Shown here one piece after another: positions 56,599 to 64,000 of a stretch of 64,000 bases of DNA. Position numbers and translations under genes: made by a program. This DNA comes from Streptomyces stelliscabiei. Its GTDB lineage: Bacteria > Actinomycetota > Actinomycetes > Streptomycetales > Streptomycetaceae. The stretch is from contig NZ_JADBGF010000001.1 in the NCBI RefSeq assembly GCF_014873495.1, forward strand, positions 7,254,001 to 7,318,000, in the 5' to 3' direction. How positions within the stretch are numbered: position 1 is the stretch's first letter; each line of letters starts with the position of its first letter. A model generated the notes under the pieces. That model saw only the letters and a list, made by a program, of their open reading frames with translations, ran no database searches and was not told the origin of the DNA.

Positions 56599-57234
56599 GT
56601 GTCTCCCTATCCGCTCGACCTGATCGGCATCTTCGTCTTCGCGATCTCCGGCGCCCTGCTGGCCGTCCGCAAGAACTTCGACGTGTTCGGCATCGCCGTC
56701 CTCGCCGAGGTGACCGCCCTCGGCGGCGGGCTGTTCCGGGATCTGGTCATCGGCGCCGTACCGCCGGCCGCCTTCACCGATCTCGGCTACTTCTTCACCC
56801 CGCTGCTCGCCGCCCTCCTCGTCTTCTTCCTCCACCCGCACGTGGAGCGCATCCAGTCCGGGGTCAACGTCTTCGACGCGGCCGGCCTCGGCCTGTTCTG
56901 CGTCGCGGGCACGACGAAGGCGCACGCGTACGGACTCGGTCTCACCGCCTCCGTCGTCCTCGGCCTCGCCACCGCGGTCGGCGGCGGTGTGCTGAGGGAC
57001 GTCCTCGCCAACGAGGTGCCCTCGCTGCTGCGCTGGGACCGGGACCTGTACGCCGTCCCCGCGATGGTCGGCGCCGGGATGGTCGTCCTGTGCATCAGCC
57101 TGGACGCCCTGAACCCCTTCACCTCCGCCCTCGCCGCGATCACGGCCTTCGTGCTGCGACTGCTGGCGATGCGGTACCACTGGCGGGCCCCGCGGGCGTG
57201 GAACCGGCGGTCGGCGGCCGTCGAGGAGGCCTGA
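56599..57234 (+). CDS. Trimeric intracellular cation (TRIC)/UPF0126-family membrane protein
   Basis: 211 aa from the GTG at 56599 (a TTG at 56581 would add six residues next to the terminator). Seven hydrophobic helices with two repeats of the family motif: EVTALGGGLFRDLVIG and TAVGGGVLRDVLANEVP. Bacterial TRIC proteins are K+-type channels or of unknown transport function. The promoter must lie within or beyond the opp terminator because the gap is only 63 bases. Confidence 0.88.
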   Translation: MSPYPLDLIGIFVFAISGALLAVRKNFDVFGIAVLAEVTALGGGLFRDLVIGAVPPAAFTDLGYFFTPLLAALLVFFLHPHVERIQSGVNVFDAAGLGLFCVAGTTKAHAYGLGLTASVVLGLATAVGGGVLRDVLANEVPSLLRWDRDLYAVPAMVGAGMVVLCISLDALNPFTSALAAITAFVLRLLAMRYHWRAPRAWNRRSAAVEEA

Positions 57235-57327
57235 GGGCCTGGAGGCCTGGGGGCCCGGAGGTCCGGGTGCCTGAGGGTCCGGGGCATAAAGCTACCGCTT
57301 AGTAATCACCTGTTGTACGGTTCATCC

Positions 57328-58182
57328 ATGCCCGAAGCAGCTTCCGTACAGGCCACCATCGGCGACAGCGAGTTCGACCGGGACACCGCGGTCACCCGGC
57401 GGTCGCCCGGCGTCTACGACGTCGACCTCTCCGCCGGCTGGACGATCATCGGCGCCGTCAACGGCGGCTATCTCCTCGCCGTCCTCGGCCGCGCCCTCGC
57501 CGAGGCGCTGCCGCACGGCGACCCGTTCACGATCTCCGCGCACTACCTGACCGCCTCCCAGCCGGGCCCGGCGGTCGTCCGCACGGACGTCGTACGCACC
57601 GGCCGGACCCTGTCGACCGGCCAGGCCTCCCTCTTCCAGTACGACCCCGAGGGCCGCGAGGTCGAGCGGATCCGCGTCCTCGCCTCCTACGGCGACCTGG
57701 ACGCCCTCCCGGACGACGTCCGTACGACGGCGAAGCCGCCCGCGATCCCGCCGATCGAGGAGTGCTTCGGCCCGCAGGACGCGCCCGGCCCCGTCCCCGG
57801 CGGCTCCGCGATCGCCGACCGTCTGTTCCTGAAGCTGGACCCCGCGACCCTCGGCTGGGCGCTCGGCGCGCCCTCCGGCAAGGGGGAGATGCGGTCGTGG
57901 TTCGGGCTCGCCGACGGCCGTGACCCCGACCCGTTCTCCCTGCTCCTCGCGGTGGACGCGCTGCCGCCGACCGCGTTCGAGATGGGCCTCGAGGGCTGGG
58001 TCCCGACGGTCGAACTGACCGTCCACGTCCGGTGCCGCCCGGCGCCGGGCCCGCTCCGCGTCGCCATCTCCACCCGCAACCTCGCCGGCGGCTTCCTGGA
58101 GGAGGACGCCGAGGTCTGGGACAGCGCGGACCGGCTGGTCGCGCAGTCCCGGCAACTGGCGCGCGCCAGGCTGACGAACTGA
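57328..58182 (+). CDS. Double-hotdog acyl-CoA thioesterase-family protein
   Basis: 284 aa from the ATG at 57328. Two hotdog domains: GWTIIGAVNGGYLLAVLGRA and HYLTASQPGPAVVRTDVVR in the first; FEMGLEGWVPTVELTVHVRC and AISTRNLAGGFLEEDAEVWD in the second. Family members cleave acyl-CoA or are catalytically uncertain. The 93-base gap upstream has an AT-rich patch (gcttagtaatcacctgttg at about 57297) that may be a promoter with an operator. Confidence 0.85.
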   Translation: MPEAASVQATIGDSEFDRDTAVTRRSPGVYDVDLSAGWTIIGAVNGGYLLAVLGRALAEALPHGDPFTISAHYLTASQPGPAVVRTDVVRTGRTLSTGQASLFQYDPEGREVERIRVLASYGDLDALPDDVRTTAKPPAIPPIEECFGPQDAPGPVPGGSAIADRLFLKLDPATLGWALGAPSGKGEMRSWFGLADGRDPDPFSLLLAVDALPPTAFEMGLEGWVPTVELTVHVRCRPAPGPLRVAISTRNLAGGFLEEDAEVWDSADRLVAQSRQLARARLTN

Positions 58183-58279
58183 CGGACCAGGACCCGTGCC
58201 GCGTTGATCTCCCGCCGCCGCCCTGTCTGTGGCCACGCCCCACTTCCTGGTGGCCGGAGCCGACAGGCGGTGGGCAGAC

Positions 58280-58313
58280 AGAGGGGCGCGCCCGTGAACG
58301 GGCGCGCCCCTCT
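58280..58313. terminator. 15-bp perfect hairpin between convergent thioesterase and TetR genes
   Basis: agaggggcgcgcccg (58280-58294), loop tgaa, and its complement (58299-58313). Stable in both directions. Confidence 0.85.
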
Positions 58314-58328
58314 GTTCGCTGCGGAGGG

Positions 58329-58955
58329 TCAGTCCAGCCAGTGGCGACAGCCGATGCTGATCAGCCGCATGCGGCGGCTCGCCAGCCGGGTCACCCGGGC
58401 GCGCTCCTCCTCCGGCTGGTCCCGGGCCGCCAGGAACAGTGAGGCGGTCACCAGCATCTGATCGACGTACAGGCCCGCGAGCATCAGCCGGTCGTCGTCG
58501 GTCCACCCGTCGGTCTCGGGCCGCTTGGCCAGCTCGGTCCGCACCTCTTCGGCGAACCGGGCCAGTTGCCCCTGGATGGCGTCCCGCACCGGCTGGACCC
58601 CGCTGTGCCGTTCGCGCGCGATGAATCTGACGTGTGCGGGGTACGCGTCCACATGGCGGGCGATCAGATCGACGGCGCTCTCGATGAGTTCGTCGCTGTC
58701 GCCCACCGCCGACATCAGGTCCCCGAGCACCGGGTGCAGGCTGCCGAGCACCTCCTCGACCAGCGCGACACCGAGGTCCGCGGTCGAGCGGAAGTGCCGG
58801 TAGAACGCGGTGGGTGCGACGCCCACGGCCCGGGTGACCTCGCGCAGTCCGAGGCTGCTGAGGCTCTGTTCCTCCAGCAGACCGAGCGCGGCGTCCATGA
58901 GCGCCTGCCGGGTCCTCTGCTTCTGGACCTGCCGGATGCCGAGCGTGTGACTCAT
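58329..58955 (-). CDS. TetR-family regulator, FabR-like
   Basis: 208 aa. HTH near the N-terminus: LGLREVTRAVGVAPTAFYRHF, and the region RFIARERHSGVQPVRDAI both resemble E. coli FabR and DesT-type regulators of fatty-acid unsaturation. It is divergent from a small membrane-protein gene with a candidate operator in between, so autoregulation and control of that gene are likely. A role in membrane lipid balance is inferred only by family. Confidence 0.87.
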   Translation of the reverse strand: MSHTLGIRQVQKQRTRQALMDAALGLLEEQSLSSLGLREVTRAVGVAPTAFYRHFRSTADLGVALVEEVLGSLHPVLGDLMSAVGDSDELIESAVDLIARHVDAYPAHVRFIARERHSGVQPVRDAIQGQLARFAEEVRTELAKRPETDGWTDDDRLMLAGLYVDQMLVTASLFLAARDQPEEERARVTRLASRRMRLISIGCRHWLD

Positions 58956-59020
58956 GCCATGCAGTCAACAACTGTTCTCCGTAAATGCAAAGCCGGGCGA
59001 CGCGCTAGACTTGGCAGTCA

Positions 59021-59048
59021 GTGAACAATTGTAACCACAACCGTTCAC
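59021..59048. promoter_or_regulatory. Candidate TetR operator (imperfect inverted repeat)
   Basis: gtgaacaattgt (59021-59032) and acaaccgttcac (59037-59048) are inverted repeats matching at 10 of 12 positions, with a 4-base centre, between the TetR gene and the divergent small membrane-protein gene. The AT-rich character stands out. Confidence 0.6.
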
Positions 59049-59103
59049 CTGGCTGTCACCGAAACGTCCGGACCGACGAACCGAAACGAGAGGCGGATCC
59101 GCC

Positions 59104-59268
59104 ATGTTGTTCCTGGTCGCCGCACTACTGCTGCTGGGTGTCGTCCTCGGCACCGTCGCCCATGTGCCGATGGCCGTCTCGTCCGCCCTGGCCGCAGGCA
59201 TCGCCCTGTGGCTGGCGGTGTTCGCGTACCGCGAGCGTCACGCCCGCCGCGACCGCGCCACCGACTGA
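59104..59268 (+). CDS. 54-aa two-helix membrane protein
   Basis: ATG at 59104. Two hydrophobic helices (residues 2-19 and about 26-42) separated by HVPMAVSS, and a basic tail RERHARRDRATD. GAGAGGCGG lies upstream. Unknown family; small proteins of this kind often sit next to Streptomyces TetR genes. Probably controlled by the adjacent operator and located in the cytoplasmic membrane. Confidence 0.75.
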   Translation: MLFLVAALLLLGVVLGTVAHVPMAVSSALAAGIALWLAVFAYRERHARRDRATD

Positions 59269-59371
59269 CCGTTCGCCGCCACTCGACCGTCGCCACCACT
59301 CGACCGTCGCCACCGGACGGCCACACACCGCTCGCGACCGTCCCCGAGAGCCCGTAGGGAGCAGACCGACC

Positions 59372-59662
59372 ATGCAACTCACCGCCGCACGCCCGCAGAC
59401 CGGATCGACCACCACCCGCACCCGTACCCGAGGCCGGGACGCCGACGGCATGGCCGTCGCCTCCTTCGTGCTGGGCCTGTTGGGCCTGCTGGTCCTCAAC
59501 CTCTTCCTCGGCCCCATCGCCATCGTCCTGGCGGCCGTCGCCCTGAAGCGCGGCACGACCCGCCGGGGCCGCGCCTTCCTGGGCCTGGGGCTGGGTGTCG
59601 CCGACCTCGTGGTCCTGGCCGCGCTGATGCAGAGCACGGACACGGTGTCCTGGAGCTTCTGA
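59372..59662 (+). CDS. DUF4190-family small membrane protein
   Basis: 96 aa from ATG 59372 (GTAGGGAG about ten bases upstream). An N-terminal Thr/Arg-rich stretch, then MAVASFVLGLLGLLVLN and FLGPIAIVLAAVALKR, then FLGLGLGVADLVVLAALM: two to three membrane helices, the DUF4190 pattern. Function unknown. About 100 bases after the 54-aa gene, perhaps in the same transcript. Confidence 0.8.
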   Translation: MQLTAARPQTGSTTTRTRTRGRDADGMAVASFVLGLLGLLVLNLFLGPIAIVLAAVALKRGTTRRGRAFLGLGLGVADLVVLAALMQSTDTVSWSF

Positions 59663-59742
59663 GGCACGGCCCAGTGCCTTGTCGGCCATGATCCGAGACG
59701 CCCCGAGGGCACCCGCACGGAGCCCCGTAGAATCGGCTCACC

Positions 59743-60912
59743 ATGGCTTACCTCGACCACGCGGCGACCACCCCGATGCTCCCCGAGGCGGCAGAGGCCC
59801 TGACCGCCCAGCTGAGCGTCACCGGCAACGCCTCCTCGCTGCACGCCTCCGGCCGCCGAGCGCGGCGCACCGTCGAGGAGGCCCGTGAGACCCTCGCCGA
59901 AGCCCTCGGAGCCCGCCCGAGCGAGGTGGTCCTCACCTCCGGCGGCACCGAGGCCGACAACCTCGCCGTGAAGGGCCTGTACTGGGCCCGCCGTGCCGCC
60001 GACCCCGCCCGTACCCGTGTCCTGGCCAGCCCCGTCGAGCACCACGCGGTCCTCGACGCCGTCCACTGGCTCGGTGAACACGAGGGCGCCACCGTCGAGT
60101 ACCTCCCGGTCGACACGTACGGCAGGGTCCACCCGGACGCCCTGCGCGAGGCCGTCGCCCGCAACCCCGACGACGTCGCCCTCGCCACCGTCATGTGGGC
60201 CAACAACGAGATCGGGACGATCCTGCCGGTCCGTGAACTCGCCGACGTGGCACAGGAGTTCGGCGTCCCGTTGCACGCCGACGCGGTCCAGGCCTTCGGT
60301 CAGATTCCGGTCGACTTCGACGCCTCCGGCCTCGCCGCCATGACCGTCTCCGGACACAAGATCGGCGGCCCGTACGGCATCGGCGCGCTGCTGCTGGGCC
60401 GCGAGTACAGCCCCGTACCCGTCCTGCACGGCGGCGGGCAGGAGCGCCATGTCCGCTCCGGCACGCTCGACGTCCCGGCCATCGCCTCCTTCGCGGTCGC
60501 CGGCCGGCTCGCCGCCGAGCAGCACGAGTGGTTCGCCCGCGAGATCGGCGCCCTGCGCGACGCCCTGGTCGACGCGGTCCGTGCGGCGGTGCCGGACGCG
60601 ATCCTGGGCGGCGACCCGGCCCCGGGGGGCCGCCTCCCGGCCAACGCGCACTTCACCTTCCCCGGCTGCGAGGGCGACTCCCTGCTGCTGCTGCTCGACG
60701 CCCAGGGCATCGAGTGCTCCACGGGCTCCGCCTGCACCGCCGGCGTCGCCCAGCCGAGCCATGTCCTCCTCGCCACCGGCACCGCCCCCGACCTGGCCCG
60801 CGGCACCCTCCGCTTCTCCCTCGGCCACACCTCCACGGAGGCGGACGTCGAGGCGGTCGCCAAGGCCATCGGACCGGTGGTGGAACGCGCCCGCACCGCG
60901 GGCCTGAGCTGA
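59743..60912 (+). CDS. Cysteine desulfurase (IscS/NifS type)
   Basis: 389 aa. MAYLDHAATTPMLPEAAEAL, LTSGGTEADNLAVKG, the PLP-lysine SGHKIGGPYG (Lys about 206) and the active Cys in ECSTGSACTAG (about 331). It releases sulfur from cysteine as a persulfide. MnmA, which accepts sulfur for 2-thiouridine in tRNA, begins 2.6 kb downstream in the same direction, making this the likely donor. Confidence 0.94.
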   Translation: MAYLDHAATTPMLPEAAEALTAQLSVTGNASSLHASGRRARRTVEEARETLAEALGARPSEVVLTSGGTEADNLAVKGLYWARRAADPARTRVLASPVEHHAVLDAVHWLGEHEGATVEYLPVDTYGRVHPDALREAVARNPDDVALATVMWANNEIGTILPVRELADVAQEFGVPLHADAVQAFGQIPVDFDASGLAAMTVSGHKIGGPYGIGALLLGREYSPVPVLHGGGQERHVRSGTLDVPAIASFAVAGRLAAEQHEWFAREIGALRDALVDAVRAAVPDAILGGDPAPGGRLPANAHFTFPGCEGDSLLLLLDAQGIECSTGSACTAGVAQPSHVLLATGTAPDLARGTLRFSLGHTSTEADVEAVAKAIGPVVERARTAGLS

Positions 60913-60949
60913 GCGGGCGCACCCGGTCCGTGCCCGGTTCTCCCCGGGT

Positions 60950-62449
60950 CTAGCTCTCCATCACCATGAGGCCGGCCATCATGCCCTCGTCCTCGTGCTG
61001 GAGAAGATGGCAGTGGAGCATGTACATGTACGTGTCGTCCGCGAAGTCGGTGAACTCCATGGCGATCTTGATGGACCCGCCGCCGACGACCTCGTAGGTG
61101 TCGAACCAGCCGAGATCGACACCGGTCGGCTCCTCGCCGTTGATCTCGATCAACTGGAACGGCACGTCGTGCAGATGGAACGAGTGCTCCAGCATCGTGT
61201 TGTTGGTGATCGTCCAGATCTCCTGGGAGCCCAGCGTCGTCATGATCGTCGCCATGGAGTCCATGGTGGTGCCGACCGCCCCGTTGACCGCCATCTCCAG
61301 GCCGTCCTGGTCGAGGGTGATCTCGCGCGCGGTGAAGTCCGAGGTGTCGTACCGCTCGATCGTGTTGAGCGGGGCCGGCAGGTCGTCGGGACTGTCCGAG
61401 GCGTCCGGGGTGACGGTGAGGAAGTCGTACGTGCCGCTGCCGCCACGGACCCATCCCGTGGTGATGACGGCCTGCAGGGTCACCGCGTCGCTCAGGTCCA
61501 TGACGAACTCGGCGCGACCGCCCGCCACCAGCCGGATGGACTTCACCTCGGTGGCCTCGGTGAGATAGCCCTGCTCGGTGGCGACCTGGGTGAGCGTGCC
61601 GCCGTCGCCGCGCTGCACGGTGATGATGTCGGACGGCGAGGCGTTGAGCACCCGGAACCGGGTGCGGGTCCTGGCGGCGGTGAACGTCAGCGTGGTGTCG
61701 TCGACGTTCGTGCCGTTGCACAGCACCGGGAAGCGGAGGGTGTTGCGCAGATAGCCGTTCAGGTCGTACTTGATGTCTCCGGCCGCGTCGGTCGCCAGGC
61801 ACTGCAGGACGAGCGGGATGTCGTCGACGCCGTACTCGCTCGGCAGCGCGGCCGACGCGTCGCTCTCGTCCGCCACGATGATCAGACCGGCCAGGCCGTG
61901 CACGACCTGCTCGGCCGTGGTGCCGAGTGCGTGCGGGTGGTACCAGAGCGTCTTGGCCTCGTCGAGGACCTCGAAGGTGGGGGACCAGGTCTCCCCGGCC
62001 GCGAAGGCGTTCTGCGGGCCGCCGTCCATGTCCGGCGGGATGTGCGCGCCGTGGAAGTGGACGCTGGTGTCGGCGTCGAGGCCGTTGGTGATGTTCAGCA
62101 GGACCGTGGAGCCGGTGGTCCACTTCATGGTGGGGCCGAGGTAGGACCCGTTGTAGCCGGCGGTGTCGCTGGTGACACCGCTGAGGACCTCGTGGGTGCC
62201 GCTCTGCGCGGTGAACGTGAACGTGGTGGTGCCGTCGGAGGTGGTGCCCTCCAGGAGGTCCGGGATGTTCAGCGAGGCGGTGCCGGTCGCGGCGCCCGCC
62301 TTGTTGCCCTTCGCGTCGGTCAGCAGGGAGAAGGCCGTACCGGCCGCCGCGACCGCCGCCAGCCCGGCACCCGCCGTCCCGCCGAGGAACCTGCGGCGGT
62401 GCAGACCCTTGCCCCGGTGGCCGCCCTTGCGCTCAGTGTTGTTCGTCAT
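60950..62449 (-). CDS. Tat-exported multicopper oxidase
   Basis: 499 aa from ATG 62449; upstream in-frame codons are not coding-like. Twin-arginine signal RRRFLGG (residues 18-24) followed by Ala/Gly hydrophobic core. Copper ligands: HFHGAHIPPD, WYHPHALG, HSFHLHDVPFQL and LHCHLLQHEDEGMM, covering type 1, 2 and 3 sites, with Met as probable axial ligand. It resembles CotA/FtsP/laccase-like three-domain oxidases and would oxidise phenols or metal ions outside the cell. It is convergent with the desulfurase gene. Confidence 0.94.
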   Translation of the reverse strand: MTNNTERKGGHRGKGLHRRRFLGGTAGAGLAAVAAAGTAFSLLTDAKGNKAGAATGTASLNIPDLLEGTTSDGTTTFTFTAQSGTHEVLSGVTSDTAGYNGSYLGPTMKWTTGSTVLLNITNGLDADTSVHFHGAHIPPDMDGGPQNAFAAGETWSPTFEVLDEAKTLWYHPHALGTTAEQVVHGLAGLIIVADESDASAALPSEYGVDDIPLVLQCLATDAAGDIKYDLNGYLRNTLRFPVLCNGTNVDDTTLTFTAARTRTRFRVLNASPSDIITVQRGDGGTLTQVATEQGYLTEATEVKSIRLVAGGRAEFVMDLSDAVTLQAVITTGWVRGGSGTYDFLTVTPDASDSPDDLPAPLNTIERYDTSDFTAREITLDQDGLEMAVNGAVGTTMDSMATIMTTLGSQEIWTITNNTMLEHSFHLHDVPFQLIEINGEEPTGVDLGWFDTYEVVGGGSIKIAMEFTDFADDTYMYMLHCHLLQHEDEGMMAGLMVMES

Positions 62450-62784
62450 GAGCCGGGATGCTCGACCCGGGGACTGTGTGAGCGCTGGGACGAACGTAGG
62501 AGGGGGCCGAGTGGGCTGTGAGCCCGCCGTGCGCGACGGGCTGTCCCAACTGCGGTGCGGGTGTGGCGAGTTGAGGCAGGTGCAGGTCGGGTCCGTGACG
62601 CGGGACGTATCGGGCGGCCGTCGGACTGGGTGGGGGATGCCGACGCATGTCGATGTGATTCCCGTCACATGCCCGTCGCGTGCCCGTCACATGCCCGTCG
62701 CGTCGGGACGGTCTGTGCTGCCGCTGTCCCGGCCCTCTCGCGCCCCTGCGCCCCCGCTGTCGGGTGCCGTCCGCGGTGCCTGGG
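62450..62784. other. Intergenic region with 11-bp repeats
   Basis: 335 bases, no gene seen. At 62661-62704 there are four 11-bp units alternating cccgtcacatg and cccgtcgcgtg. Remaining sequence carries promoter-like patches for the oxidase gene on the minus strand but no clear box. Confidence 0.5.
62661..62704. repeat. Four tandem 11-bp units (22-bp higher-order repeat)
   Basis: cccgtcacatg / cccgtcgcgtg alternate twice; the last base of the fourth unit differs. They lie between the minus-strand amidase and oxidase genes. Units of one helical turn could be regulator-binding sites. Confidence 0.8.
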
Positions 62785-63504
62785 TCAGGCGGACGTCGAC
62801 GACCGTGCGGCCGCCGCCGCCCGGACCAGCTTCATGTAGCGGTCCCAGTCCCAGCCCTCGCCGGGGTCGGTGTGGTCCGTCCCCGGCACCTCGACGTGGC
62901 CGAGGATGTGCTCGCGGTCCACGGGGATGTCGTACCGCGCGCAGACACGGGCCGTGAGCCGCGCCGAGGCCTCGTACATCTCGGTGGTGAAGTCCTCGGG
63001 TTTCTCCACGAAGCCCTCGTGCTCGATGCCGACACTGCGCTCGTTGTAGTCGCGGTTGCCCGCGTGGTAGGCCACGTCCAGCTCGCGGATCATCTGGGTG
63101 ACGTGGCCGTCCTTGCGGACGATGTAGTGCGCGGCCGCGCCGTGCTCCGGGTCCTGGAAGACCTTCACGGCGCTGGCGAAACTGCCCTGGGTGACATGGA
63201 TGATCACCATGTCTATGCCGAAGTCGTCCGGCCGGTCTGCCAGCCGCCAGTTCGCGTCCGAGGCCGCGACCCACTTCGCGCCCGTGTAGTCGACCTCGCC
63301 CTCCTTGCGCGGCTTCGTGACACCGGGCAGCCGCCACCACGCGCGCGTCAGCTCGTCCTTGGCCACGACGGCCGTACCGACGGCGGCCACGGCCGTGCCG
63401 ATGAGCAGCGCCCGGCGTCCGACGCGTCGGCCCGTGTCCCCGCCGCCGGCGGCGCTCGCGCCGCCGGTCCCGGAACCGCCCTTCGAAGCCCGTCTCGTTC
63501 CCAC
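62785..63504 (-). CDS. Exported N-acetylmuramoyl-L-alanine amidase (amidase_2)
   Basis: 239 aa from GTG 63504. A Gly/Ser-rich start and twin-arginine-like GRRVGRRALLIGTAVAAVG form an export signal. The amidase_2 domain has the zinc ligands in MVIIHVTQGSF (His) and in HVEVPGTDHTDPG (His/Asp), plus HYIVRKDGHVTQMI and NERSVGIEHEGFV. It cleaves the amide between muramic acid and the stem peptide outside the cell. A start eight codons upstream (VSVDD) is possible. Confidence 0.9.
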   Translation of the reverse strand: MGTRRASKGGSGTGGASAAGGGDTGRRVGRRALLIGTAVAAVGTAVVAKDELTRAWWRLPGVTKPRKEGEVDYTGAKWVAASDANWRLADRPDDFGIDMVIIHVTQGSFASAVKVFQDPEHGAAAHYIVRKDGHVTQMIRELDVAYHAGNRDYNERSVGIEHEGFVEKPEDFTTEMYEASARLTARVCARYDIPVDREHILGHVEVPGTDHTDPGEGWDWDRYMKLVRAAAAARSSTSA

Positions 63505-63564
63505 GAGATCGTCAACGGATACTCGCGGGCTCCGGTTCCCGGCGACCCGTACCCTTGAAGGGTT

Positions 63565-64000
63565 ATGACTGAGATCTCGCAGCGCTCCCGCCCCCTCCGT
63601 GTCCTCGCCGCCATGTCCGGCGGGGTCGACTCCGCCGTGGCCGCCGCCCGCGCGGCGGAAGCCGGGCACGACGTGACGGGCGTCCATCTGGCGCTGTCCG
63701 CCAACCCGCAGTCGTTCCGGACCGGGGCGCGCGGCTGCTGCACGATCGAGGACTCCCGGGACGCCCGCCGCGCCGCCGACGTCATCGGCATCCCCTTCTA
63801 CGTGTGGGACCTCGCCGAGCGCTTCCGCGAGGACGTCGTCGAGGACTTCGTCGCCGAGTACGAGGCCGGACGCACCCCGAACCCCTGTCTGCGCTGCAAC
63901 GAGAAGATCAAGTTCGCGGCCCTGCTCGACAAGGCCCTCGCCCTGGGCTTCGACGCCGTCTGCACCGGCCACTACGCCCAGGTGCTCGTGCGCGAGGACG
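63565..64000 (+). CDS. mnmA: tRNA-specific 2-thiouridylase, partial
   Basis: 145 codons seen before the window ends. ATG 63565. PP-loop LAAMSGGVDSAVAA, then GCCTIEDSRDARRAADVIGI and the first catalytic Cys in NPCLRCNEKIKF. It thiolates U34 of tRNA-Lys, -Glu and -Gln using persulfide sulfur, probably from the cysteine desulfurase encoded upstream. Confidence 0.95.
   Translation, partial: MTEISQRSRPLRVLAAMSGGVDSAVAAARAAEAGHDVTGVHLALSANPQSFRTGARGCCTIEDSRDARRAADVIGIPFYVWDLAERFREDVVEDFVAEYEAGRTPNPCLRCNEKIKFAALLDKALALGFDAVCTGHYAQVLVRED

Noticed and set aside
62450..62668. Upstream extension of the multicopper oxidase
   Set aside because: It would place 73 residues before the twin-arginine signal and has no coding character.

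Overview
The window has very high GC, dense third-position GC bias, many GTG starts, Tat and lipobox signals, and gene families typical of high-GC Gram-positive bacteria. It reads as chromosomal DNA of a Streptomyces or close relative. Flank gene content (glgX, paired L,D-transpeptidases, a scabin/ScARP-type toxin, an EF-hand protein, sdaA-glyA-gcvH-gcvT, an opp operon, cysteine desulfurase, mnmA) resembles, from memory, the SCO54xx region of S. coelicolor. I could not check this by alignment. No rRNA, tRNA, insertion sequence, CRISPR array or integrase is visible.

Layout. 1-5248 (minus): three ABC exporter half-transporters, two of which look like a heterodimer with one degenerate ATP site; the third runs off the left edge. 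5452-5651: deletion scar of an ABC ATPase gene. 5670-16553: metabolic and envelope genes, namely glgX, two tandem YkuD L,D-transpeptidases, enoyl-CoA hydratase, an anti-sigma-type ATPase, a beta-propeller lipoprotein, a secreted scabin-like ADP-ribosyltransferase, a GNAT enzyme, a frameshifted MerR gene and an EF-hand protein. 16732-17394: an NADP-binding oxidoreductase behind an 18-bp perfect palindrome.

17460-37648 is a phage-tail-like contractile injection system (CIS) of the extracellular/intracytoplasmic type. On the minus strand, in transcription order, it has a DUF4255 cap protein, AAA+ ATPase, sheath, tube, a small zinc-ribbon protein, a 52-aa protein, a 1193-aa disordered repeat protein, second tube-like protein, LysM baseplate protein, VgrG-like spike, gp25, gpJ-like baseplate, tail protein I and a zinc-ribbon/discoidin membrane protein. 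Two tandem plus-strand genes embedded in it encode single-pass membrane proteins with nearly identical N-terminal halves but different C-terminal modules (ChW-like versus ricin-B lectin). No tail fibre, separate PAAR tip or conventional helical tape measure is recognisable, and there are no capsid, terminase or integrase genes. Two LuxR-type regulators (37781-41829) and an unknown gene (41873-42553) follow.

42540-49903: a glycine/serine catabolism block (glycine riboswitch, gcvT, gcvH, glyA, sdaA), a P-loop protein and two SseB-family proteins. 50233-56535: a complete oligopeptide ABC importer in the order C-A-B-D-F. 56599-64000: a TRIC-family membrane protein, a thioesterase-fold protein, a FabR-like TetR regulator with a candidate operator, two small membrane proteins, cysteine desulfurase, a Tat-exported multicopper oxidase, an exported amidase and the start of mnmA. 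Cysteine desulfurase and MnmA form a plausible tRNA-thiolation pair.

Most interesting points: the CIS locus with three bitopic membrane proteins carrying different glycan-binding-type ectodomains; the domain-swapped tandem pair with duplicated leaderless promoters; the giant low-complexity CIS protein; and the secreted DNA-targeting-type ADP-ribosyltransferase.
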